Made by a program: the position numbers and the translations under genes
Shown here: in pieces, positions 18,343 to 25,669 of the stretch
Layout: each line of letters starts with the position of its first letter
Numbering within the stretch: position 1 is the first letter of the stretch
The notes under the pieces: generated by a model
What the model was told of the DNA's origin: nothing
The model's database searches: none
The model's input: only the letters and a program-made list of their open reading frames with translations
NCBI GenBank assembly: GCA_021324445.1
Contig: JAJPJC010000513.1
Coordinates: 1 to 33,259, forward strand
Length of the DNA: 33,259 bases
Direction of reading: 5' to 3'
From: Isosphaeraceae bacterium
Lineage (GTDB): Bacteria; Planctomycetota; Planctomycetia; Isosphaerales; Isosphaeraceae

Positions 18343-21300
18343 TCACGGGAGGCTCGGGACGGCGGGCTCCTCGCGGCGGGACGAGGGAGCAGGGGGCGGG
18401 GTGTCGGACTCGGTCGTGCCCGGCTCGGCCGCGGTGTAGCCGCCGAGGCTCCAGACCAGCTCGCAATTGTGCTGGACATCCAGCATGGTCAGGCTCTGGA
18501 CGGCGCGGAGGACCAGGATCTGGTCGCTCCAGAGGTCGGTGCGCAAGAGGACGTCGCGCATCCGGGCCTGGACCGTCGCCCAGGGGTCGGCCCCTCCCTG
18601 GCCGAGTACCACCTTGATCCAGCCCCGGATGGCGCGGCGATGCCGGCGCAGGTAGCGGAGTATCCGCCGCTGCTGGGCCGGGTCGTAGGCCGGAAAGCAC
18701 GGCAGCTCGAAGAGCTGCGCCGGCGGGCGGCGGCAATCGTGCACGGGGTGCCAGAGCGTCTTCAGGGCCAGGACCGGCTCGGGGAGGCTGGCGGGGAGCT
18801 GCTTCGGGTCCTTCGAGCGATCGGCGGCATGGGCCAGGATGCGCTCGAGCCCCTCAATCGACAGCGCCAGGGTGGCGATGTCGTCGTGATCGAGGATGCA
18901 GGCGGTCACCAGCGCGCGCAGCGCCTCACCCCCGCGATTGGCCAGGTAGGGGATTTCCCGTGCCAGGTATTGCGGCAGCTCGTCGAAGGTCCAGCCGAAC
19001 CGGTGCAGCCACTGCGCGATCCAGTCCAGGCGCTGCTGATGCTGGCGGCGGACCTGCTCGGCGATGATCCGGTCCTGCCGCGTGGCGCCGATATAGTCCA
19101 GGTCGGCCTCCATCAGCGACTCGGAGGCAATCCCCGCAGGAGCTGACGGCAGCGCCAGGCCGAGGTACTCGACGTCGAACCGGGCGCGCAGCCAGAGCGA
19201 GCCCATGAACACCGGCTTGCGCATGCGGTGGATCTTCCGCAGGGCCGCCCAGTAGGTATCCGGCGGCACGGTGTCGTCCTGGTCGACTCGGGGATGGAGG
19301 ATCTCCTCCACGACCCGGTAGACGCCCCGCACGGCGACCCAGGCGCCGCGCGCCAGGGCACCGACCAGGTAGAACGGCACGAGGATGATCCGGCCCCCCG
19401 AGAGGTAGGTCTCGTACAGGGTCAACGGGTTGAGCGTGCGGGATGACAGGGGCAGCTCGTGGAGGGGGAAGCTCCGGAAGGCGCGACGGACGTTCTGCTG
19501 GCGATCGCGCCGCACCAGCTCGGCGACCTGCGGCCCGAACCGGGCGCGGAGCTCGGCATCACGCTCCTCGTCGTCAGCGAGGAAGTCGACGGCGGTGAAC
19601 TCGACCGTCTCCAGGAACGCCTCGGCCTCCTTGCGCCGTGACCGGAGCCGCGCCGGGCCGATGACCCGCGCGGGGCGTGGCTCACCGGCCATCCTCAGGA
19701 CGGCCGCCCGGGGCTGGGCCGCAGCTCCGGACGATCGCGCGACGTCCCGGGCCGGATCGGTCGCGGGCGGGACAGCCGTCGCCGGTTCGGGCGGCCCATC
19801 GCCGCAGACGGGGTTCGGCAGCCAGATCTCGGCCGGGTCGACCTTCAGCCGCCCGGCCAGCCAGGTCCGGAACTGCTCCCGGACCGATTCGGGCGAGCAG
19901 GCCAGCCGGTCCAGCGGGATGGCATGGCGGTTGTAGTCCAGGATCAACAGCGCCGTCTCCTGGACGAGCATCCGGGTGATGTAGTTGAACCAGAGGTAGG
20001 GACCGCCGAAGAGGCTGCCGGCACGGCTCAGGTCGAGCCGGTCGAGCATCCGGCTCTCCCGCAGCAGGTGGCGGAGGTGGCTGCGCCTCAGGTTGCTCAG
20101 GGCCAGGTTCCCCAGGAGCTGAACTGACGCTTTGGTGTCGCTGCGGTGCAGGGGCGAGCCATCGAGGTAGTCCTGGTAGAGCAGGCGGACATTCCGCAGA
20201 AAGGCCATCTCGCGGTTCTCGAACAGGTACCAACCCGGGCGCCCCGGCTCTTCGTCCTTGTCCAGGCTGCGCGGCACGGTGATCCGGTCATCCGAGGCGC
20301 GCAACAGCAGCTCAGGGTCGATGACCCGCTCGGCCAGGAACAGGGCGTCCTGGTCCCGGCGCCGGGATTTCAAGTTCTTGGTGTGGGCGGCGAACTGGGC
20401 CTCGACCACACGCTCGCAGAAGTCGGCCGACTGGTTGGCGATCTTGCGGAACCACGCTCCCAGCGACCAGAAGGCCAGGCAGATCACCCCGAGGATGATC
20501 ACCGGCCAGCCCAGCAAGGTCTGGACCTTGTCGACCACGGCGCGGAACGGTTGCAGGAACGACACGGCATTGACGACCAAGAACAGGATGAAGAAGACCG
20601 AACCCAGCCAGAGCAGCCGTTTGGCCGGGACGCGCGTGGCATTGACGATGGTGGCGCCCAGGCGGTCGAGGAAGACCGGCGGCGAGAGCGTCCCCTGCAA
20701 GTCGGCCAGGAAGTAGGCGACGTCGAGCCCGCGCTGGATGAGATGCCCCAGGTAGTTGGCGGCCAGCGCCACCGCCTCGGCCGGGCTCTTCTCGCGGTAG
20801 ACCACCAGGCTGCGGACGACCGGCAGCCGGCGGATCAGGGGGACGTTTAGCAGGCGGAGATATCGGTCCACCGAGGCGACGAACGCCGGCCCCATCCGGT
20901 CGATGAGCTGCTCGGGGGTCATCTGGATCAGCCGCTCGACCACCGCCTCGACCGGGATCTCGCGCTCCTCGTCGGCGTCCAGGCTGGTCCCTTCGACGGC
21001 CGGCGCGGGGAGGCGGGCGATCTGGCAGTCGAAATCGGCGAGGATGCGCAGCGCCAGCCAGCGGCGCTGATCGCCGTCAAGTTGATTCGCGACGGCCGTC
21101 CGGGCGTGGTCCAGCTCGGACCGGAGCGTGATCAGGCGATGGTGGTCGCGCGACTCGGGCTTCTGGGCACTCGACGGCTCGAACAGGACGATGTTGCGGT
21201 TGAGCAGCCCGGCCAGGCGGCGGACGATCCGGTCGCTCAGCCGCAGCAGGATCAGCCCCACCCGCGCCAGCCGGGCGATCGGCAATGCCAACCGGACGAA

Positions 21301-22926
21301 CCGCAGCACCTGGGCCATTCGGCCGTACTCGGCCAGGACCTCCAGTGCACCCGAGTCGTCGGCGGCGGCCGCGGACCGCGTCAGCTCGATCAGGGCGATC
21401 TGGTTGCCGACGAACCCGAACGGGAGCGAAGCCACCAGGTCGATCAGCCAGTGGCGGCGGAAGTAGCTCATCCGGTCCGGCGCCAGGGCCAGCTTGAGGC
21501 CGAACTCCAGGAGGAAGACCGAGCAGACCGCCAGGTCGGCCCAGGCGAAGAACCGGTGCTGGGCGATCGACAGGGGACCGGCCCGTTCGAACAGGGCCTG
21601 GGCGACAATCAGCCCGATGAGCAGCGGGATCAAGGCCAGCACGGCATTATCCAGGATCGCGACCGGCCGCCGGCCCAGGAGGGCGGTCAGCCGCAGGTTG
21701 AGCAGCTTCTCCTGCCACTCGGAGCTCACCCGTCGGCTCAGGCGCTCGACCCGCTTCCCCTGGCGTTGCAAGAGCGCGACGGCATCGCGGTCCTCGTCCC
21801 GATCGCGGTCGTCTGGCGCAACCGCGGGCGCGGCTGCCGGCGCTTCGTCGCCGTTTCCTCCGGGTTCGAAGGAGGGCGCGGCCCCCGGCACGCTGTGGCT
21901 CTCTCCTTGGGGCGTGGGAGCGCGGGCCCAAAGCCGGCACGACTCGGCGAGCCGCTTGAGGTCGTCGCGCGCCCGCTCGAGGCGGCGGACGGCCCGGCGG
22001 GGCGGCATCTGCTCGAGGAAAGCGATCATCTCGCCGATCTCGTCGAACGCGCCCCGGACGACCGCCATGCCGGCCGCGCGGCGGTCGCGCACCGGCAGGG
22101 CGGTCATGCGGTCGTCGGCCGCGTCGGCCAGCTCGGCGCGACGGCGCTCCAGGTCGTCCAGCCAGGCCTGGGGGTCGTCGGGCTGCCCTGGCTGGGGATG
22201 GGGGGATCCCGCGCGGGGGTCCAGCTCCAGCGCCGCCACCTGGGCCTGGAGCCGGGACAGGAGGAACCGCTGCACCCACGCCTGTTCCGGGCTGTCGACG
22301 CGCCGGACCCGGGCCAGCTCCCGCCGCACCCGCCGCTGGAGCAAGACCGCCTTCATCTGCTCGCAACGAGCCAGGACCGGCTCGGAGCGCGGGTGGGGAT
22401 GCCGGCCGGCCGCCGCGCCCAGCGCGCCGCGGAGGTGCTCGAGCTCGACGTCGAGCCACGCCGTCGGCGGCGGGGGCACCTCGCCGTCGAGCCGAGCCAC
22501 GACGACTCCCCACCATTCCAGGTCGGACCGCAGCCCCTCGATCGCCATGGCCTGGTGCAAGGGCTCGAACTGGAGCACGGTCAAGACGTTCTGGGCCGCG
22601 ACCCGCGCCTCGGCCAGCCCGTCCCGGACCCGCGCCGCAACCTCGCGGTGCTGGGCCGTCCCGGGCTTCAGCCCGGCCAGCTCCTCGCCCGCCCGCCGTT
22701 GCAGGTCGACGAGCCGGCAGACGACCTCATGGCGGATCGCTTCAGTGGCCTCGTCGGGGACCAGCCCGTCAAGCCGGCGACGCACCCGCAGGCCCTCGGC
22801 GATGGCATCGAGCCGGGCCATCAGGGTCTCCGACTCGCCAGCCCTCCCCGGTTCGCCCACCGCCGCCTCAGAATGCCCGCGTGCCTCCGCGCACCAGGCC
22901 GCCGCTCTCGCCTTGACGTCGTCCAA
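18343..22926 (-). CDS. Giant membrane protein with voltage-sensor-like S1-S4 domain, no visible pore
   Basis: A 1527-residue protein without a recognised full-length family. Residues 1-420 are helical, Arg/Glu/Ala-rich and probably cytoplasmic. Residues 424-570 look like an ion-transport voltage sensor: S1 about 424-446, S2 about 456-482 with F-L-L-E-F-G-L-K, S3 with W-L-I-D-L-V-A-S-L-P-F (493-503), and S4 with Arg at 542, 545, 552, 555 and 562. No T-V-G-Y-G-like filter or pore helix follows; the chain becomes soluble. Two more membrane helices lie at about 771-791 and 805-827, and a hydrophobic stretch at about 1178-1198. The large C-terminal part (830-1527) is helical and unrecognised. The start is a TTG at 22926, four bases after the stop of the HicA-like gene, with GGAAA eight bases upstream; this implies coupling. 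G+C and codon use match the surrounding chromosome. Confidence 0.82.
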   Translation of the reverse strand: MDDVKARAAAWCAEARGHSEAAVGEPGRAGESETLMARLDAIAEGLRVRRRLDGLVPDEATEAIRHEVVCRLVDLQRRAGEELAGLKPGTAQHREVAARVRDGLAEARVAAQNVLTVLQFEPLHQAMAIEGLRSDLEWWGVVVARLDGEVPPPPTAWLDVELEHLRGALGAAAGRHPHPRSEPVLARCEQMKAVLLQRRVRRELARVRRVDSPEQAWVQRFLLSRLQAQVAALELDPRAGSPHPQPGQPDDPQAWLDDLERRRAELADAADDRMTALPVRDRRAAGMAVVRGAFDEIGEMIAFLEQMPPRRAVRRLERARDDLKRLAESCRLWARAPTPQGESHSVPGAAPSFEPGGNGDEAPAAAPAVAPDDRDRDEDRDAVALLQRQGKRVERLSRRVSSEWQEKLLNLRLTALLGRRPVAILDNAVLALIPLLIGLIVAQALFERAGPLSIAQHRFFAWADLAVCSVFLLEFGLKLALAPDRMSYFRRHWLIDLVASLPFGFVGNQIALIELTRSAAAADDSGALEVLAEYGRMAQVLRFVRLALPIARLARVGLILLRLSDRIVRRLAGLLNRNIVLFEPSSAQKPESRDHHRLITLRSELDHARTAVANQLDGDQRRWLALRILADFDCQIARLPAPAVEGTSLDADEEREIPVEAVVERLIQMTPEQLIDRMGPAFVASVDRYLRLLNVPLIRRLPVVRSLVVYREKSPAEAVALAANYLGHLIQRGLDVAYFLADLQGTLSPPVFLDRLGATIVNATRVPAKRLLWLGSVFFILFLVVNAVSFLQPFRAVVDKVQTLLGWPVIILGVICLAFWSLGAWFRKIANQSADFCERVVEAQFAAHTKNLKSRRRDQDALFLAERVIDPELLLRASDDRITVPRSLDKDEEPGRPGWYLFENREMAFLRNVRLLYQDYLDGSPLHRSDTKASVQLLGNLALSNLRRSHLRHLLRESRMLDRLDLSRAGSLFGGPYLWFNYITRMLVQETALLILDYNRHAIPLDRLACSPESVREQFRTWLAGRLKVDPAEIWLPNPVCGDGPPEPATAVPPATDPARDVARSSGAAAQPRAAVLRMAGEPRPARVIGPARLRSRRKEAEAFLETVEFTAVDFLADDEERDAELRARFGPQVAELVRRDRQQNVRRAFRSFPLHELPLSSRTLNPLTLYETYLSGGRIILVPFYLVGALARGAWVAVRGVYRVVEEILHPRVDQDDTVPPDTYWAALRKIHRMRKPVFMGSLWLRARFDVEYLGLALPSAPAGIASESLMEADLDYIGATRQDRIIAEQVRRQHQQRLDWIAQWLHRFGWTFDELPQYLAREIPYLANRGGEALRALVTACILDHDDIATLALSIEGLERILAHAADRSKDPKQLPASLPEPVLALKTLWHPVHDCRRPPAQLFELPCFPAYDPAQQRRILRYLRRHRRAIRGWIKVVLGQGGADPWATVQARMRDVLLRTDLWSDQILVLRAVQSLTMLDVQHNCELVWSLGGYTAAEPGTTESDTPPPAPSSRREEPAVPSLP

Positions 22927-22930
22927 CGTG

Positions 22931-23359
22931 TTATTTCCTGCCGGCCGCCGCGGCCCGCTTGATTCGTCTCACTTGATCGACCGGACATGGAACCAACGCA
23001 CCGTTCTGCTTGACGACCACCAACCCATCGCTTTCCCCGGCTGCCGCGGTGACCTTCGACTCCTTCCTCGTCTTGGGATCGGTCCAGACCAGCCGGTCGC
23101 CTTTGCGGATCAGGAAGAGCGAGTCGAATTCGTCGTTGTCATCCTCGATGACGCCATCGCCCACGAGCGTCTTGCGAATGCTCAGCATGTCGATCGGCCG
23201 GACCAATTGGTCATCGGCCAGCTTCCTGAGAATTATCATCAAATGGCGCCTGGGGTTGCGGAAAATGACGGCGCCGTTCTCGACGTCCTCGGGAGTATAG
23301 CCCAGAGACGCCAGCACGTCTCGGAGTTTCCCGTAGGCAACCTGTTTAACCATGGTCAT
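22931..23359 (-). CDS. HicA-like small protein with SH3-like tail
   Basis: A 142-residue protein. Residues about 6-70 follow the pattern of HicA-type dsRNA-binding-fold proteins: an initial helix (G-K-L-R-D-V-L-A-S-L-G-Y), then A-V-I-F-R-N-P-R-R-H-L-M-I-I-L-R and a closing helix D-M-L-S-I-R-K-T-L-V-G-D-G-V. The catalytic His of HicA toxins (in G-S-H-H-like motifs) is replaced: here the turn reads E-N-G-A-V, so RNase activity is doubtful. Residues 85-135 look like a small beta barrel (G-D-R-L-V-W-T-D ... G-L-V-V-V-K-Q-N-G). Starts ATG at 23359 or 23353, with AAAGGTGG upstream. Its first 14 bases overlap the DUF4365 gene, so the two form a translationally coupled pair. Assignment to HicA-like is by pattern only. 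Confidence 0.7.
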   Translation of the reverse strand: MTMVKQVAYGKLRDVLASLGYTPEDVENGAVIFRNPRRHLMIILRKLADDQLVRPIDMLSIRKTLVGDGVIEDDNDEFDSLFLIRKGDRLVWTDPKTRKESKVTAAAGESDGLVVVKQNGALVPCPVDQVRRIKRAAAAGRK

Positions 23360-23861
23360 CCACCTTTCGCCATTGAGCCCAGAACGCAGCTTTCCTCGCC
23401 CTCATGTATTCGACAGTGTGCTCGGTGAATTCGTTCGCCAGAGGGATATGGACAGTCAGTGTTCTGGCTCCCCGTTTCGGCCTCCGTGAGGGATTCGCCG
23501 CGAAATAGGCCTGGACGTGGAGCCAGTAGGCCCTTCTCGCCTGGCCATCGTACAGAACGAGGAAGACCGGCTCGTACTCATTGATCCACAATTCATAATG
23601 TTTAATGTCTAATCTGAGCGAGATGATATCGCCGTGCTTCATCTCCTGGAGCCGGTCGCTGGCCTTGAGTTGGACTCGGATCTCGCCATTCTCTGGAGAT
23701 CCCTCTGCGTCATAAGTATTGATGATCAGGTCGTAACCGTAATCGTGGCTCTGGCGCTCGGCTGTGTGGCCCTGATCGATGATGAATTTCTCGAGGTAGT
23801 TGAAGCTTTGGGAGGCGATAACGTGCTCCCTGGTCCGCCTGGGTTTGGGAGCCTTCGCCAC
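23346..23861 (-). CDS. DUF4365 protein, PD-(D/E)XK nuclease-like
   Basis: The protein is 171 residues from the GTG at 23861. The start M-A-K-A-P-K-P-R-R-T-R-E-H-V-I-A-S-Q-S is followed by D-Y-G-Y-D-L-I-I and, about 20 residues later, E-I-R-V-Q-L-K-A-S-D. The spacing D ... (E/Q)-x-K is that of the restriction-endonuclease fold, and both motifs are those of DUF4365. Whether it cuts nucleic acid is unproven for the family. The G+C is lower than in neighbours (38% in 23581-23640 by my count, against 67% in 22501-22560), which suggests transfer. The start is chosen because GGAGG precedes this GTG by about 5 bases; an alternative GTG is at 23891. It lies 71 bases after the M19 gene and overlaps the HicA-like gene by 14 bases. 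Confidence 0.82.
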   Translation of the reverse strand: MAKAPKPRRTREHVIASQSFNYLEKFIIDQGHTAERQSHDYGYDLIINTYDAEGSPENGEIRVQLKASDRLQEMKHGDIISLRLDIKHYELWINEYEPVFLVLYDGQARRAYWLHVQAYFAANPSRRPKRGARTLTVHIPLANEFTEHTVEYMRARKAAFWAQWRKVDDHG

Positions 23862-23932
23862 ATCCACCTCCGCGATCCGATTGCCGTCCACCTCGACAGA
23901 ATTCTACCACCCCGGGCGGCTGGCTTCCAGGA

Positions 23933-25018
23933 TCAGCGCGGCAGGTGTTCGCGGAAGAACCGCAGCCAGTTGCCGTGGAAGATGGCGTCGATCGCCTCGG
24001 GGGGATAGCCGCGGCCGGAGAGGATGGTGTCGAGCTTCTGCAATTCGGAGATGCGGTCGAGCCCGATGGGGACCTGCTCGGTACCGTAGCCGCCGTCGAG
24101 GTCGCTGCCGATGGCGGCGCACCGGGCGTTGCCGGCGAGCTGGCAGATGTGGTCGATGTGGTCGGCCACCGCGTCAAGCGCGACGACCTCGCGCGTCGTC
24201 TGGCCCTTGACCCAGCCGGGTGCGAGCATCCAGGCGTCCAGGGCCGCGCCGATGACCGCGCCGCGCTCGATCAGCCGCCGGATCTGCTCGTCACTGAACT
24301 GGCGGCCGTCGGGGACCAAGGTACGGCAGTTGTTGTGGCTGGCCAGCACCGGCCCGTCGAAGGCGTCCAGCGCCTGGAAGAAGCTGGTATCGGAGAGGTG
24401 GGTCGCGTCCAGGATCATGCCGAGCCGCTCGAACTCCTTCAGGAGGCTGAGGCCGTCCGCGGTGAGCGGGCCGTCGCCGCCGGTGCCGACGGCGTACCGG
24501 CTCCTGCCATAGTGGGCCAGGTTCACCGAGCGCAGGCCGAGCTCCCACCAGGCGCCGGCGTGGTCGACGTCGACGATCGGATCGGCGCCTTCCATGGCCA
24601 GGATATAGCCGATCGGGGTTGCCGCCGGGTCGTCGCACCAGCTTCGCCAGTGGGTATCGAGCTCGCTCGCGGTGCGGATCCTCTTCAGCCACCCGCGGCG
24701 TTCGAGCAGCTCGTAATAGGCGAGCTGTCCCCGCGCCGTCGCCGCGGCGATCTCCTGGTTCATGTAGTCGAGATTCAGGCGGCTGGGTCCGTCGTGCGGC
24801 CGTCCTTCGGGCCGGGCCCGGGCGAGCACCGTCGCCTGACAGATCGCGATCGATCCCCGGCGCATCTCCGGCAGCGTGGTCGTCGCCCGGCCCCGCGCCG
24901 GATGGTCGGTCATCGCTTGTTCGCCGGCGTTGAGCGCATCCAGATCGAGCGTGATGTCCCGGCCCCAAGAAAGGGCGTTCCACGATAAGTCCAGATGCCC
25001 GTCAAAGAGGATTCGCAT
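23933..25018 (-). CDS. Membrane dipeptidase, M19 family
   Basis: A 361-residue zinc dipeptidase of the renal-dipeptidase family, which splits Xaa-(D or L)-Xaa dipeptides; some members act on cell-wall peptides. The metal ligands can be placed: D-G-H-L-D at 6-10 (His8, Asp10), the bridging Glu in I-L-A-M-E-G-A-D, His in I-L-D-A-T-H-L-S-D and His in V-L-A-S-H-N-N-C-R. I-G-S-D-L-D-G-G-Y-G and the C-terminal G-N-W-L-R-F-F segment are typical. No signal peptide is visible, so it is probably cytoplasmic. The ATG at 25018 directly opens the first metal motif. It lies 38 bases after the HEPN-like gene and 71 bases before the DUF4365 gene on the same strand. Confidence 0.93.
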   Translation of the reverse strand: MRILFDGHLDLSWNALSWGRDITLDLDALNAGEQAMTDHPARGRATTTLPEMRRGSIAICQATVLARARPEGRPHDGPSRLNLDYMNQEIAAATARGQLAYYELLERRGWLKRIRTASELDTHWRSWCDDPAATPIGYILAMEGADPIVDVDHAGAWWELGLRSVNLAHYGRSRYAVGTGGDGPLTADGLSLLKEFERLGMILDATHLSDTSFFQALDAFDGPVLASHNNCRTLVPDGRQFSDEQIRRLIERGAVIGAALDAWMLAPGWVKGQTTREVVALDAVADHIDHICQLAGNARCAAIGSDLDGGYGTEQVPIGLDRISELQKLDTILSGRGYPPEAIDAIFHGNWLRFFREHLPR

Positions 25019-25056
25019 GATGTCGGGAGGATCAGGGTCAGCAGCCCGTCTTGTCC

Positions 25057-25464
25057 CTACTGCCCCAGCAGTTCCAGGGTCCGCTTGACGAAGGTTGAGC
25101 AGGTCTCGACGGCCTCGGCGGGGGCGAGCTTGAGCCGTTGCGCCAGCTCGAATTTGCGCAGCAGCTCGGCGTCGAGCTGACCGGTGCGGACATACAGACC
25201 CTCGCAGGCCAGCAGCAGGCAGCGCAGGCCGAACTCGCGATAGCCCTTGGCGTAGACCAGCGCGCGGAGGCAGCAGAACATGGCCTCGTAGCTGAGGAAG
25301 ACGATGTCGGCGGGATCGCCCTGGCCGGTCGTGTGCAGATTCACCGCGGCCTCGAGCCGATCCCCAGCCTTGGCGAGCAGCTCGACGATTCGCGCCGGCG
25401 CCTCTTTGTCCTCGAAGAGGTAGGGGCTCTCCAGGCACTTCTGAAACGTATTGATGATGGCCAT
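25057..25464 (-). CDS. Small helical protein, possibly HEPN-like
   Basis: A 135-residue all-helical protein. The segment about residues 60-95 (S-Y-E-A-M-F-C-C-L-R-A-L-V-Y-A-K-G-Y-R-E-F-G-L-R-C-L) resembles the core of HEPN domains, where a helix with A-L-x-A-x-G-Y-x precedes the R-x4-6-H catalytic motif. The His of that motif is not apparent, so an RNase role is not supported; non-catalytic HEPN members are known as nucleotide- or substrate-binding modules. The ATG at 25464 (M-A-I-I-N-T-F) is preferred over 25479 since AGGA lies nine bases upstream of it and the distal one is too close to its GGAG. It is the first gene of the minus-strand run 16161-25464, and the 29-bp repeat array lies directly upstream. 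Confidence 0.65.
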   Translation of the reverse strand: MAIINTFQKCLESPYLFEDKEAPARIVELLAKAGDRLEAAVNLHTTGQGDPADIVFLSYEAMFCCLRALVYAKGYREFGLRCLLLACEGLYVRTGQLDAELLRKFELAQRLKLAPAEAVETCSTFVKRTLELLGQ

Positions 25465-25487
25465 GGCGGTGGTCCTCATCTCCAGCC

Positions 25488-25627
25488 GTAGGTCAGGTTT
25501 TAGCCTGACATTCCGATTCTGTCAGGCTAAAGCCTGACCTGCGTGTTCTGTCAGGCTAGAGCCTGACCTGCGTGTTCTGTCAGGCTAAAGCCTGACCTAC
25601 GTGTTCTGTCAGGCTAAAGCCGGACCT
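25488..25627. repeat. Array of five GTCAGGCTAAAGCCTGAC palindromes, 29-bp period
   Basis: Copies start at 25488 (variant), 25521, 25550, 25579 and 25608; the last four are spaced exactly 29 bases. Each copy is a palindrome followed by CTGCGTGTTCT or CTACGTGTTCT. The array lies between the nuoN stop (25670) and the HEPN-like gene (25464), both on the minus strand. It is not a CRISPR: the interval between palindromes is itself repeated and only 9-11 bases long. Confidence 0.92.
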
Positions 25628-25669
25628 ACGATCGTGCCGGCGCAATATTCCTCACCCCGTTCTGCTCCC

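Noticed and set aside
21082..23428. Two plus-strand open frames of 626 and 644 codons opposite the giant membrane protein
   Set aside because: Both are Arg/Ser/Gly or His/Gln-rich antisense translations; the minus strand has clear membrane helices and a voltage-sensor motif.
25488..25627. CRISPR array
   Set aside because: The intervals between palindromes are short (9-11 bases) and almost identical, so there are no spacers, and no cas gene is near.
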